Below the pieces are notes generated by a model. The model ran no database searches. It had not been told where the DNA came from and worked only from the letters and a program-made list of their open reading frames with translations. From the NCBI GenBank assembly GCA_039830015.1, contig CP140033.1, forward strand, positions 372,001-436,000: a stretch of 64,000 bases of DNA, written 5' to 3'. This document shows, piece by piece, positions 26,781-36,347 of this stretch (the stretch's first letter is position 1; each line of letters opens with the position of its first letter). The DNA comes from Buchnera aphidicola (Meitanaphis elongallis). GTDB taxonomy: Bacteria; Pseudomonadota; Gammaproteobacteria; Enterobacterales; Enterobacteriaceae. Made by a program: the position numbers and the translations under genes.

Positions 26781-27311
26781 GTAAATACATATACCTCTTA
26801 GATTTTGCAGTAACTAGTTTACATAATTTATAATAAAATATTTTTATTTTTCATAGAATAATGTTAATCAGTTTAAAATAGATAATTTCAAAACGTTCAT
26901 ATTTTTATAAAATAATAATAAAATTATTTTTCTTACGTAATAAACGCATATTAATATCATACATTTTCATTAAATATAAACCATTAAATATAAAATAAGA
27001 TATTTTAATCTTATTAAATTTTTATGTACATTTTAAACTAAAATATATATTAAAGATGATATAAATTAAAAAATTTTATCTTTAATAATAATTTTTTAAA
27101 TTAGTTATTGTAAAAAGATAATTTAAGATACTATCTAGACCAATTTAAAACTAAAATTTATATACAAATAATATTATTTTCTTAAACTACTTAAATAAAA
27201 TATAATTAATATTTATATAATGTTACTAAATGATTGCTCGATTTACACGTTTAAATGTTATTATTAAACATATAATATTTCCTACTATGCATTTTTTATA
27301 ATATAAATCAT
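26781..27311. other. gene-free stretch between deaD and pnp
   Basis: About 530 bases of very AT-rich sequence with no supported gene. nlpI occupies this place in E. coli; no recognisable piece of it remains. Presumably it holds the deaD promoter and the 3' end of the pnp transcript. Confidence 0.5.
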
Positions 27312-29426
27312 TTACAACATACATGAAGGATCACGTATAAAATTATTTTTATTTTCTTTAATGCTTAATCTTAATCTGCCTTGTCTATCTATTTCTAATA
27401 CTTTGACAAATACTTTTTGATCTAAATGAAGATAATCTGCTACTTTATTAATTCGCTTACTTGAAATTTGAGAAATATGTACCAACCCTTCTTTTCCTAT
27501 TCCAATAGATACAAATGCACCAAAATCCACAATACGTGTTACTTTACCACTATAAATTTTACCTACTTTAATTTCAGCAGTAATTTCTTGAATTCTTCTA
27601 ATAGCATTTTTAGCTTTCTCTTGTATCATAGCAGAAATTTTGACAGTTCCGTTATCCTCAATTTCAATAGTAGTTCCTGTTTCTTCAGTTAGCATTCTAA
27701 TAACTGAACCACCTTTTCCTATCACATCTTTTATCTTTTCAGGATTGATTTGAATGGTATGAATTCTAGGTGCAAATTCAGAAATATCTTTTTTAGGAAA
27801 TCGTAAAGACTTCTTCATAATACTTAAAATATGTATTCGAGCCTTCTTAGCTTGATCCAACGCTAACTTTATTATTTTTCTAGTAATACCTTCAATTTTT
27901 ATATCCATTTGAAGAGAAGTAATACCATCTTCACTTCCAGAAACCTTGAAATCCATGTCTCCTAAATGATCTTCATCTCCTAAAATATCAGATAATATTA
28001 CAAATTTATCTGACTCTTTCACCAATCCCATGGCTATACCAGCTACAGCCATAGATATTGGGACCCCAGCATCCATTAAAGCCAATGATGCTCCACAAAC
28101 GGAAGCCATAGAAGAAGAACCATTAGATTCAGTAATTTCAGATACGATACGTATCGTATAAGGAAATACATCTAGATCAGGCATAACTGCTAACATACTA
28201 CGTTTTGCTAATTTTCCATGACCAATTTCACGACGTTTAGGAGATCCCACAATACCTATTTCCCCTACAGAATAAGGAGGAAAATTATAATGAAATAAAA
28301 AATTATCTGTTTTTTCTCCTAATAATTCGTCTACGTTTTGAGCATCACGAGATGTGCCTAACGTTACTGATACCAAAGATTGTGTTTCACCTCTTGTAAA
28401 TAATGCAGATCCATGTGCTCTAGGTAATATTCCTGTACGAATGTCTAGTTCACGTATCATATCTTTTTTTCTACCATCTATTCGCAATTCATTGTTCAAA
28501 ATACGAGTACGAACTACATCTTTTTCAATATCATAAAATATTGATTCTACTTCTAGTTCATCTATAACAAAGTTCTCATTCATTAAAGTAGATATTACAT
28601 TAGATTTAATTGTACTTAATATTTCTAACCTTTCTGTCTTATTAAAGACATTGTATGCATCATTTATGTAATTTTTAGCAAGATCTATTATACGTGTTTT
28701 TAAATTTTCATTTATAGGGTACAAACAATTTTCCCAAACAGGTGTACCAACTTTTTTGATTAAACTACAAATATTTTTAATAACTATTTGTTGTTGTTGA
28801 TGTCCAAAAGTAATTGCTTCTAAAATTTTACTTTCAGACAAAATATTAGCTTCTGCTTCAACCATTAAAACTGATTTTCTTGTTCCAGAAATTATTAGAT
28901 CTAAAGTACTAGATTTAATTTGATCAATATTGGGATTTAATATGTACTTGTTATCTATATAACCAACTCTAGCAGCTCCAATTGGGCCAGAAAATGGCAA
29001 TCCAGATATGCTTAATGCCGCAGATGCACCAATCATTGCAACTATATCAGGATTGACTTGAGGATTCAACGAAACCACTGTGGCAACAATTTGTATTTCA
29101 TTAAAAAATCTCTTCGGAAATAAAGGACGAATAGGGCGATCAATTAAACGAGCAATTAATATCTCATTTTCATTTGGTCTACCTTCGCGACGAAAAAATC
29201 CACCGGGTATACGACCCGCAGCATATGTCCTTTCTTGATAGTTTACTGTTAATGGAAAAAATTTTTGACCTAATAACAATTTTTTTTGACCAACAACAGT
29301 TACAAATACTACAGTATCGTCCATACTAGCCATTACAGCTGCAGTGGCTTGTCTTGCCATTATACCTGTCTCTAATGTAACAGTATGTTGACCATATTGA
29401 AATGTATGTACAATAGGGTTTAGCAA
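27312..29426 (-). CDS. pnp: polyribonucleotide nucleotidyltransferase (PNPase)
   Basis: PNPase degrades RNA 3'-5' with phosphate and is part of the RNA decay machinery. The 704 residues (E. coli 711) contain two RNase PH domains with a helical linker (active-site region FKVSGSEDGITSLQMD), then KH (IGKGGSVIRMLTEETG) and S1 (GKVTRIVDFGAFVSI) domains. The start is TTG at 29426 with AAGGAC six bases upstream; E. coli pnp also starts with TTG. rpsO lies upstream on the same strand with a hairpin between, the classic rpsO-pnp arrangement. The C-terminal tail after S1 is slightly short. Confidence 0.97.
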   Translation of the reverse strand: MLNPIVHTFQYGQHTVTLETGIMARQATAAVMASMDDTVVFVTVVGQKKLLLGQKFFPLTVNYQERTYAAGRIPGGFFRREGRPNENEILIARLIDRPIRPLFPKRFFNEIQIVATVVSLNPQVNPDIVAMIGASAALSISGLPFSGPIGAARVGYIDNKYILNPNIDQIKSSTLDLIISGTRKSVLMVEAEANILSESKILEAITFGHQQQQIVIKNICSLIKKVGTPVWENCLYPINENLKTRIIDLAKNYINDAYNVFNKTERLEILSTIKSNVISTLMNENFVIDELEVESIFYDIEKDVVRTRILNNELRIDGRKKDMIRELDIRTGILPRAHGSALFTRGETQSLVSVTLGTSRDAQNVDELLGEKTDNFLFHYNFPPYSVGEIGIVGSPKRREIGHGKLAKRSMLAVMPDLDVFPYTIRIVSEITESNGSSSMASVCGASLALMDAGVPISMAVAGIAMGLVKESDKFVILSDILGDEDHLGDMDFKVSGSEDGITSLQMDIKIEGITRKIIKLALDQAKKARIHILSIMKKSLRFPKKDISEFAPRIHTIQINPEKIKDVIGKGGSVIRMLTEETGTTIEIEDNGTVKISAMIQEKAKNAIRRIQEITAEIKVGKIYSGKVTRIVDFGAFVSIGIGKEGLVHISQISSKRINKVADYLHLDQKVFVKVLEIDRQGRLRLSIKENKNNFIRDPSCML

Positions 29427-29590
29427 AATAATGTCCTTAATATTACAATTGACATATCTATTAAATATTAATGTTTTACAATATTTTATTTTCTTAAATA
29501 AAAATATTAGAATGATAAAATAAATAAAATTTGTTAAACTTAATAAATGATAACTAATCTAGTTTAAATATTTATTCCAAAATCTTTTAA

Positions 29591-29606
29591 AAGGGCTATT
29601 GCCCTT
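29591..29606 (-). terminator. rpsO-pnp intergenic terminator/attenuator
   Basis: The GC-containing stem AAGGGC / GCCCTT has a 4-nt loop. On the minus strand it is preceded by an A-rich and followed by a T-rich stretch (GCCCTTTT), as a Rho-independent terminator after rpsO should be. E. coli has one at the same place. Confidence 0.65.
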
Positions 29607-29675
29607 CTTTTTTTAATATATAAAATTTTAGAATTTTTTTATAAATTTAAAATAATATATTCCTCTACTTAACAG

Positions 29676-29945
29676 TTAACGTCTTAATTTCAATTGATCA
29701 ATGATATTAGCATAACGCAATATATTTTTATTTTTTAAATAATTTAATAACTTTTTTCGATGCGATACCATGTTTAATAATCCACGTTTGCTGCAATGAT
29801 CTTTTTTATGTGCAACAAAATGTCTTTGTAAACAATTAATTCTATTTGTTAATAAAGCAATTTGCACTTCAGATCGTCCACTATCTCGTTCATTAATACC
29901 AAATTTAGAAATGAACACATGTTTTTTAATACTATTTAGAGACAT
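29676..29945 (-). CDS. rpsO: 30S ribosomal protein S15
   Basis: S15 binds 16S rRNA early in 30S assembly. With the start at ATG 29945 the protein is 89 residues, exactly the E. coli length, and begins MSLNSIKKH. A GGAG site lies 9 bases upstream. The frame stays open upstream for 14 codons, but those have no counterpart. The conserved DSGRSEVQIALLT, FVAHKKDHCSKRGL and YLKNKN segments are present. It lies in the nusA-infB-rbfA-truB-rpsO-pnp series. Confidence 0.96.
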   Translation of the reverse strand: MSLNSIKKHVFISKFGINERDSGRSEVQIALLTNRINCLQRHFVAHKKDHCSKRGLLNMVSHRKKLLNYLKNKNILRYANIIDQLKLRR

Positions 29946-30063
29946 TTTATAATACTCCATGTCGTTTTTATTAATAAACCAAAACAAATTTTATAATGAA
30001 AAATTACTTCTTAAATACTTTATTTATGGTACTATTATATAGTTTCTATAGCAAATAACTCAT

Positions 30064-30990
30064 CTATTGATCATTTAAAACAATACGATAAGGTAACAAT
30101 TCTTGAGTCTCATTAATTTTTCCTATTCCAATAAATTTTTTATTTACTCCTTCTGTTATGCGGAAAAATGTATCACTTAAATTACAAAAAACTTTTATTT
30201 TTCTTCCATTTTTTATTTTATTTGCTTCATTAGTAGATAAATTTATTTCTGGGAAAATAGATACTGAAGTGTCTAAAGGAATTAAAATCTTGGATAATTT
30301 TTTTAAAAAAAGTACTGCATTATGTTGATTTAATGATTGAAGTTGATTAACAGTTATCATTTTAGATTCGGGATAGTTTCCTACTTGCAATCTATGTAGT
30401 TTAATTACATGTGCTCCACATCCTAAATTTTCTCCTATATCTTCAATTAAAGTTCTAATATAAGTTCCTTTAGAACATGTAATTTCTAACTCTAAAAAAG
30501 AATTATAATAATTTATATATTCTAATTTATAAATGGTAATTGTACGACTTTTTCTAGGTATAACGATTCCTTTTCTAGCATATTTATATAGTGATTTACC
30601 TCGATATTTTATTGCAGAATACATTGAAGGAATCTGTTGAATGTTACCTTTAAAAGAATTTAGAATTTTAACTAATTGTGTAAATATAAAGTCTACTGCT
30701 CTAACTTTAATAACTTTTCCTTCACAATCAGAGGTACTCGTAGTTTGTCCTAGCCTAGCAACTACTCGATAACGTTTATTAGCATTAAGTAAAAATTGAG
30801 ACAATTTTGTTGCTTCTCCACAACAAATAGGTAGCATACCTGTAGCAATAGGATCTAATGATCCAGTATGTCCTGCTTTTTTTATATTTAAGATTCTTTT
30901 TACTGTTTGCAATATATTATTAGAAGAAAAACCACCCGGTTTATTTATTAATAATATACCATTAATTGTTTTAAATTTATGCAAAAACAT
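30064..30990 (-). CDS. truB: tRNA pseudouridine(55) synthase TruB
   Basis: TruB makes pseudouridine 55 in the T loop of tRNAs. The 308 residues (E. coli 314) begin with GILLINKPGGFSSN, and the catalytic Asp lies in HTGSLDPIATGMLP. The KRYRVVARLG and GTYIRTLIEDIG segments and the C-terminal PUA-like domain follow. The start lies 4 bases after the rbfA stop, with its AGGA site inside the end of rbfA, implying coupled translation. Operon order is as in E. coli. Confidence 0.96.
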   Translation of the reverse strand: MFLHKFKTINGILLINKPGGFSSNNILQTVKRILNIKKAGHTGSLDPIATGMLPICCGEATKLSQFLLNANKRYRVVARLGQTTSTSDCEGKVIKVRAVDFIFTQLVKILNSFKGNIQQIPSMYSAIKYRGKSLYKYARKGIVIPRKSRTITIYKLEYINYYNSFLELEITCSKGTYIRTLIEDIGENLGCGAHVIKLHRLQVGNYPESKMITVNQLQSLNQHNAVLFLKKLSKILIPLDTSVSIFPEINLSTNEANKIKNGRKIKVFCNLSDTFFRITEGVNKKFIGIGKINETQELLPYRIVLNDQ

Positions 30991-30994
30991 TTAA

Positions 30995-31378
30995 CTATCC
31001 TAGTTCACTAAACTTTCTTTTCTTATTTTTTAAAGATTTATCTATTAAATAACTTATGTACATACCTTTATTAAATGAATCGTCATAAATAAAACGTAAA
31101 ATAGGAACAATACGCAAACAAACTTTTTTTGCTAACAAAAACCTTATATAAGATGAAGATTTTTGTAATATTGACACTACATCTTTAGGAGATAATTTAT
31201 TATTTATATTTAACAAACTAATGTATATATTAGAATAATTAAAATCTCGAGAAGTTTGAACTTCTAATATCGTTGGTAGAATCTTTAAACGAGGGTCTTT
31301 TAATTCATGATGAACAATCCATGATATTGCTTTTTGAAGTTCTTTAGATACACGCAAAAAACGATTAGATTGTAACAT
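30995..31378 (-). CDS. rbfA: ribosome-binding factor A
   Basis: RbfA is a KH-like 30S maturation factor needed for 16S 5'-end processing. I place the start at ATG 31378: a GGAG site lies 11 bases upstream and the protein begins MLQSNRFLRVSKELQ, matching E. coli MAKEFGRPQRVAQEMQ. The resulting 127 residues are close to E. coli (133). HHELKDPRLK and IVPILRFIYDDS are the recognisable family segments. The frame is open seven codons upstream. infB lies 47 bases upstream. Confidence 0.94.
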   Translation of the reverse strand: MLQSNRFLRVSKELQKAISWIVHHELKDPRLKILPTILEVQTSRDFNYSNIYISLLNINNKLSPKDVVSILQKSSSYIRFLLAKKVCLRIVPILRFIYDDSFNKGMYISYLIDKSLKNKKRKFSELG

Positions 31379-31425
31379 GTGGTAAACTTCTCCAGTCATT
31401 TTATAAACGGTAAATAAAAAAAGTT

Positions 31426-34041
31426 TTACTTAGTTTTTAATGTATGAAATGCTTCAATTAAATCATTAACGCAAATATCACTATAATTTTTTACTCCAAT
31501 TCCACATTCTACTCCATTTCTCACTTCGTTTACATCTTCTTTAAATCTTTTTAATGATTCTATATCTCCTATATGAATTACTTTGTTTTTTCTAAGGATA
31601 CGAATGGAATCGCTTCGTTTAATTATACCTTCAACTATCATACATCCGGCTATACTACCCAATTTAGGAGACTTAAATATATTTCTTATTTCTGCTAATC
31701 CTACTGTTTCCTGTTTATATTTAGGTGCAGTCATACCACATATAGCATCTTTTACTTCGTCGATAATATGATATATTACTGAATAATAACGTAAATCTAA
31801 ATTTTCCAGCTCAATAATACGTTTTGCGGAAAAATCTGCTTTTACATTAAATCCTATAATAATAGCGTTTGAAGCCATAGCTAGAGATACATCCGTTTCT
31901 GTAATACTACCTACTCCTTTTCCTATAATGTTAACTTTTACATCATTATTAGATAATTGTTTTAAAGAACTAGAAATGGCTTCTAATGAACCTTGAACAT
32001 CAGATTTCAAAACAATATTGAGTATTACGACATTATCTTTTTTTATTTTCTCAAAAACATTAGACAACTTAAACGCTACTTTTTTAGATAATTTTTGTTC
32101 TCTAAATTTCTTTTGACGATATAATGCTACTTCTCGTGCTTCTTTTTCATTGTGAACAACAACGATTTTGTCTCCAACTATAGGAATTCCTGATAAACCT
32201 AATATCTTTATTGGAATAGAAGGACCGGCAGATTTAATATCCTCTCCTGAAGAATTTTTTATTGCACGAACTTTTCCATATTCCAGCCCACACACAACTA
32301 CATCTCCCTTTTTTAATGTACCTTCTTGAACTAACATTGTAGCAATCGGTCCCTGTCCTTTATCTAAAAATGATTCAATAACTAAACCTGTGGCCATTCC
32401 AGTAGGAATAGCTTTTAGTTCTAATATTTCAGCTTGTAATAAAATAGATTTTAATAAATCATCTATACCTTCTCCTGATTTAGCTGAAACATTTACAAAA
32501 ATGTTGTTGCCTCCCCATTCTTCAGGAATAATATTATATTTTACTAATTCATTTTTAATTTTATCTAGTTCTAAATTTAATTTATCAATTTTGTTAATTA
32601 CAACCAAAATAGGTACTGATGCTGCTTGAGCATGTTGTATAGCTTCTATTGTTTGAGGTTTTATCCCGTCATCAGCAGCTATAACTAATATTACTATGTC
32701 AGTAATTTTTGCTCCTCGAGCTCTCATTGCGGTAAATGCTGCATGCCCTGGAGTATCTAAAAATGTAATAATTTTATTATTGACTGTAATATAATAAGCA
32801 CCTATATGTTGTGTAATTCCACCTGCTTCTTGAGAAGCAATCTTGGTTAGCCTAATATAATCTAATAATGAAGTCTTTCCATGATCTACATGGCCCATAA
32901 TAGTCACTATAGGAGGACGAATTTTTAAAGATCTATTTTTAATATTAAGATCTTTCATAATTTTTGTTTCTAATTCATTTTCAAAATATATAGTGACTTT
33001 ATGTCCCATTTCTTCTGCAACTAACTGTGCTACATCTATATCTAAATTTTGATTAATAGTAGTTATATAACCTAGTTTTGTCATAACTTTAATTAATTCA
33101 GAACTTTTTACTGCCATTTTGTTTGCTAATTCAGATACTGTAATAACACTTCCAATTATTATATCGCGATTAATTGCACATAATGGTTTTTTAAACGCTT
33201 GCTGTAAAATACTGTTACTATAATCTTTACTATTGCTTTCTTTATGAACAGATCGCTTGATATATTCTCGATTTATCTTTCTTTCAAAATAAGTTTTATT
33301 TTTTTTGTTACGTACATTTTTTACGTTCTTATTATGATTTAACCGATGGCTGATTTCTGCATTATTATTATCATAAGAAGAACGACGAGCATGAACTATA
33401 CTATAATTTTTATGATTAGTATTTGACTGAACACGATTACTTTTTTTTACTTTATTTGTATTTTTTTCTTCAAAATGTGATTTGTTCGTAACGAGTTTGT
33501 TTTTTAATTTTACTTTTTTAGAAAAATTGTTTTTATTTTCTATTTTTTGAAACAAATTATGTTGCTTTTTTTCAATATTATTATATTGTCTGTTTTGCTT
33601 TAAATTATTAAGAACACTACTACCTTTAGTAGTATTTTGGATAGAATAAATTGTGCTATCATTTTCTTTTCCTATAACAGATTTTATATTATTTTCGTTT
33701 TTGTTGTTAGTTGAGACATAATTAATATTTTGTAATACGTTACGTTTTGTATATACATTGTGTTTTACATATGTTTTTCGTTTTCTGATTTCAACTTGTA
33801 CACATTTGTTTTTTCCTCCTATATTAGGTATACTTAAAGTGCTACGAGTTTTTCTTTTTAAAGTTAATGTATTTTTTAAAATAGTACTAGTATTTTTTAA
33901 ATATTTATCTAAAATTTTTTTTTCATGATAAGTAATGCAATCATATTTATTCTTTAAAATACCGGCACTTATACATTTTTTTACTAATTTTTCTACTGAA
34001 ATCTTCATCTCATTTGCTAATGTTTTTATATTTATTTCCAT
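31426..34041 (-). CDS. infB: translation initiation factor IF-2
   Basis: IF-2 is the GTPase that places initiator fMet-tRNA on the 30S subunit and promotes subunit joining. The 871 residues (E. coli 890) start with the IF2-N domain (IKTLANEMKISVEKLVKKC). A long Lys/Asn-rich low-complexity linker runs over about residues 60-290, followed by a second IF2-N-like segment, the G domain with GHVDHGKTS, DTPGHAAF and NKIDK, and the C-terminal domains. The linker is strongly drifted in composition compared with E. coli, but the core is well conserved. nusA is 20 bases upstream. Confidence 0.97.
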   Translation of the reverse strand: MEINIKTLANEMKISVEKLVKKCISAGILKNKYDCITYHEKKILDKYLKNTSTILKNTLTLKRKTRSTLSIPNIGGKNKCVQVEIRKRKTYVKHNVYTKRNVLQNINYVSTNNKNENNIKSVIGKENDSTIYSIQNTTKGSSVLNNLKQNRQYNNIEKKQHNLFQKIENKNNFSKKVKLKNKLVTNKSHFEEKNTNKVKKSNRVQSNTNHKNYSIVHARRSSYDNNNAEISHRLNHNKNVKNVRNKKNKTYFERKINREYIKRSVHKESNSKDYSNSILQQAFKKPLCAINRDIIIGSVITVSELANKMAVKSSELIKVMTKLGYITTINQNLDIDVAQLVAEEMGHKVTIYFENELETKIMKDLNIKNRSLKIRPPIVTIMGHVDHGKTSLLDYIRLTKIASQEAGGITQHIGAYYITVNNKIITFLDTPGHAAFTAMRARGAKITDIVILVIAADDGIKPQTIEAIQHAQAASVPILVVINKIDKLNLELDKIKNELVKYNIIPEEWGGNNIFVNVSAKSGEGIDDLLKSILLQAEILELKAIPTGMATGLVIESFLDKGQGPIATMLVQEGTLKKGDVVVCGLEYGKVRAIKNSSGEDIKSAGPSIPIKILGLSGIPIVGDKIVVVHNEKEAREVALYRQKKFREQKLSKKVAFKLSNVFEKIKKDNVVILNIVLKSDVQGSLEAISSSLKQLSNNDVKVNIIGKGVGSITETDVSLAMASNAIIIGFNVKADFSAKRIIELENLDLRYYSVIYHIIDEVKDAICGMTAPKYKQETVGLAEIRNIFKSPKLGSIAGCMIVEGIIKRSDSIRILRKNKVIHIGDIESLKRFKEDVNEVRNGVECGIGVKNYSDICVNDLIEAFHTLKTK

Positions 34042-34061
34042 AACTATGTTTACTCCTATTT

Positions 34062-35549
34062 TTAAGTTTTTTCACCAAACCAGCATATATTGCGTGCTGC
34101 CATAATTAAAACACCTGCTGTATTAACATTAAGTTCTTTGATATCAACTAGATCATCTATACTTTGATCAGCTAGTTCTTCTAAATTGTAAATATTTTTT
34201 TTTGCTAATTTTAAAGCTATCAATTGAGTCATTCCATTTAAGTTTAATAGCTCTTGCTTAGGCTGTTTTTCTTGGAATTTTCGTTCATTCTCTTGTTCAA
34301 TCAAAATTAATGCTTCTTTAGCCTTTTTTCGAATTAACAAAGCTATGTTTTCATCGATGTTACTAATATTAAGTAATTCTTCGAATGGAACATATACTAA
34401 TTCTTCTATTGATGAAAAACCTTCTTTCACTAAAATTTTTAAAAAACATTCGTCTATTTTTAAATATTTTTTGAATATATTAAAAATTTTATCAGCTTCT
34501 TTTTGATGTTTTATTTTTAGATCTTCGATTGTCATAACATTAATTTCCCATCCACTTAATTGAGAAGCTAAACGAACATTTTGACCATTTCTTCCAATAG
34601 CTTGTGCTAAATTTATAGAATCTACAGCAATATCCATTGTATGAGTTTCTTCATCAACTACAATAGAGGAAACATCAGCTGGGGCCATAGAATTAATAAC
34701 AAATTGTGCAGCATTATCATCCCATAACACAATATCAATTCGTTCACCACATAATTCACTAGAGACTGCTTGTACACGTGCTCCCCTCATACCTACGCAA
34801 GCACCAACTGGATCAGTTCTTTTATCATTACTTTTTACTGCAATTTTAGCACGAGATCCTGGATCACGAGCTGCTGCTTTTATTTCAATTATTTCTTCTG
34901 CTATTTCCGGAACTTCAATTTTGAATAATTCAATTAACATTTCAGATTTAGATCTACTGACAAATAATTGTATACCCCGTACTTCAGGACGGACAGCATA
35001 AAGTACACCTCTTATACGATCACCTAATCTAAAATTTTCTCTAGGTAACATATCTTCTTTTAGAATTAATGCTTCAGCATTATTTCCTAAATCTAAAGAA
35101 ATACTATCTCTATTAATTTTTTTTACTATTCCTGTTACAATTTCTCCAGAATGATTGCGAAACTGATCTACAATCATTGCTCTTTCAGCTTCTCTCACCT
35201 TTTGAATGATTACTTGTTTTGCTGTTTGAGTAGTTATTCTATCAAATGTTACCGATTTTATTTTATCTTCTATGTAATCATTAACTTTTATTGAACTATT
35301 TTCTAATTGAGCAGCTTCAAATGTAATTTCCTTTGTAGGATATGATACTTCACGTACGACTAACCAACGACGAAATGTTTCAAAACTTCCATTTTTTTTA
35401 TTAATTTTAACTCGTACATCAATTTCTTGGTCGTGTTTTTTTTTAGTTGCTATTGCTAACGCACTTTCTAATGCTTCAAAAATTTTTTCTCGCGGTAAAG
35501 ATTTTTCATTAGAAACAGCTTCCACAACAGCTAAAATTTCTTTATTCAT
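34062..35549 (-). CDS. nusA: transcription termination/antitermination factor NusA
   Basis: NusA binds RNA polymerase and nascent RNA and controls pausing, termination and antitermination. The 495 residues equal E. coli: an N-terminal polymerase-binding domain (MNKEILAVVEAVSNEKSLPR), S1 (about 135-200), two KH domains (GACVGMRGARVQA and AIGRNGQNVRLASQLSGW), and two C-terminal acidic repeats. A GAGG site precedes the ATG. It heads the nusA-infB-rbfA-truB-rpsO series; rimP, directly upstream in E. coli, is absent. Confidence 0.97.
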   Translation of the reverse strand: MNKEILAVVEAVSNEKSLPREKIFEALESALAIATKKKHDQEIDVRVKINKKNGSFETFRRWLVVREVSYPTKEITFEAAQLENSSIKVNDYIEDKIKSVTFDRITTQTAKQVIIQKVREAERAMIVDQFRNHSGEIVTGIVKKINRDSISLDLGNNAEALILKEDMLPRENFRLGDRIRGVLYAVRPEVRGIQLFVSRSKSEMLIELFKIEVPEIAEEIIEIKAAARDPGSRAKIAVKSNDKRTDPVGACVGMRGARVQAVSSELCGERIDIVLWDDNAAQFVINSMAPADVSSIVVDEETHTMDIAVDSINLAQAIGRNGQNVRLASQLSGWEINVMTIEDLKIKHQKEADKIFNIFKKYLKIDECFLKILVKEGFSSIEELVYVPFEELLNISNIDENIALLIRKKAKEALILIEQENERKFQEKQPKQELLNLNGMTQLIALKLAKKNIYNLEELADQSIDDLVDIKELNVNTAGVLIMAARNICWFGEKT

Positions 35550-35743
35550 TTTAGTTTACCTCAATTTTCAAAAACCACATCGTAGAATTGAAATTATTTT
35601 ATTATAGGTATTCGTAGAATAGAAATACACGCATTTATTAAAACATTTACGCAAAGTAAAAATGTAGTTAAATATTTACTTTCAACTTTTTAACTAAATA
35701 AACTTTTACAACTTATAATTTATATTATATCTTAAAATCTTTC

Positions 35744-35872
35744 CGGTAGTTCTAATATTATTTTCAATTTTATTTAAATTAATTTAACATAATAAAATCC
35801 CTGAGTACGACTCAGGGATTTTATTATGTTAAATTAATTTAAATAAAATTGAAAATAATATTAGAACTACCG
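35744..35872. repeat. perfect 129-bp palindrome (63-bp arms, 3-bp loop)
   Basis: Arms 35744-35806 and 35810-35872 are exact reverse complements, separated by ACG. The right arm includes the last five bases of the tRNA-Leu gene, so the left arm carries an inverted copy of that tRNA end plus all its downstream sequence. Its centre is a plausible terminator stem. Perfect identity over 63 bp in a drifting AT-rich genome suggests a recent template-switch event or an assembly artefact. Confidence 0.95.
35794..35822 (-). terminator. terminator of tRNA-Leu at the palindrome centre
   Basis: The central 13-bp stem AAAATCCCTGAGT / ACTCAGGGATTTT has a 3-nt loop and continues into TTTTATTA. Reading away from the tRNA on the minus strand it has the stem-plus-T-run form of a Rho-independent terminator. 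Confidence 0.65.
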
Positions 35873-35950
35873 AGGACGGGATTTGAACCCGCACACTAAT
35901 AAAGTACTATCCCCTCAAGATAGCGTGTCTACCAATTTCACCACCTCGGT
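35868..35950 (-). tRNA. leuU: tRNA-Leu (GAG)
   Basis: The 83-nt minus-strand sequence folds as a class II tRNA: acceptor stem ACCGAGG / CCTCGGT with discriminator A, D arm with GGTAG, anticodon stem CTATC / GATAG around loop TTGAGGG (anticodon GAG), a long variable arm, and a T arm with GTTCAAATC. It resembles E. coli leuU, which also lies next to secG and upstream of the nusA operon. CCA is not encoded, so it must be added after transcription. The first pair is A-U instead of G-C. Confidence 0.95.
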
Positions 35951-35993
35951 TTAACTAATAAAAATTACAACATAAAATATATAAATACTACAA

Positions 35994-36233
35994 TTAAAAT
36001 ATGTTATTATAACTAATATTACATATTATTAAACTAACTAAAAAAAACAAAAAAGCAAAAATACCAATAATTTTAGTTAATATATTATCATGATAATGTG
36101 TCATGATTTCTCTTTTAGATTTCCCTAAATTGAAATTAGAACTTGTATCATTATCTTTTCCATTTTGTATCATAATTAAGAAAATAAGAAGCACAGAAAT
36201 AAAAATAAAAACACCTAAAAAAAAATTATACAT
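35994..36233 (-). CDS. secG: preprotein translocase subunit SecG
   Basis: SecG is the accessory subunit of the SecYEG channel. The 79 residues (E. coli 110) have two membrane helices (about residues 4-22 and 54-73) separated by a polar loop containing QNGKDNDTSSNF, the counterpart of E. coli QQGKGADMGASF. The non-conserved C-terminal tail of E. coli is missing. It sits between glmM and tRNA-Leu, as in E. coli, 43 bases from the tRNA. Identification rests on the first helix, the loop motif and context. Confidence 0.9.
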   Translation of the reverse strand: MYNFFLGVFIFISVLLIFLIMIQNGKDNDTSSNFNLGKSKREIMTHYHDNILTKIIGIFAFLFFLVSLIICNISYNNIF

Positions 36234-36347
36234 AAATCTTTTCCAAATACAAAATACTTAAAATTAAGATAAAAAATGAAAAACATGTTAAACATACTTA
36301 ATAAATATATAATTATTTTAAACAATAACATTAAAATAAACTATTCT

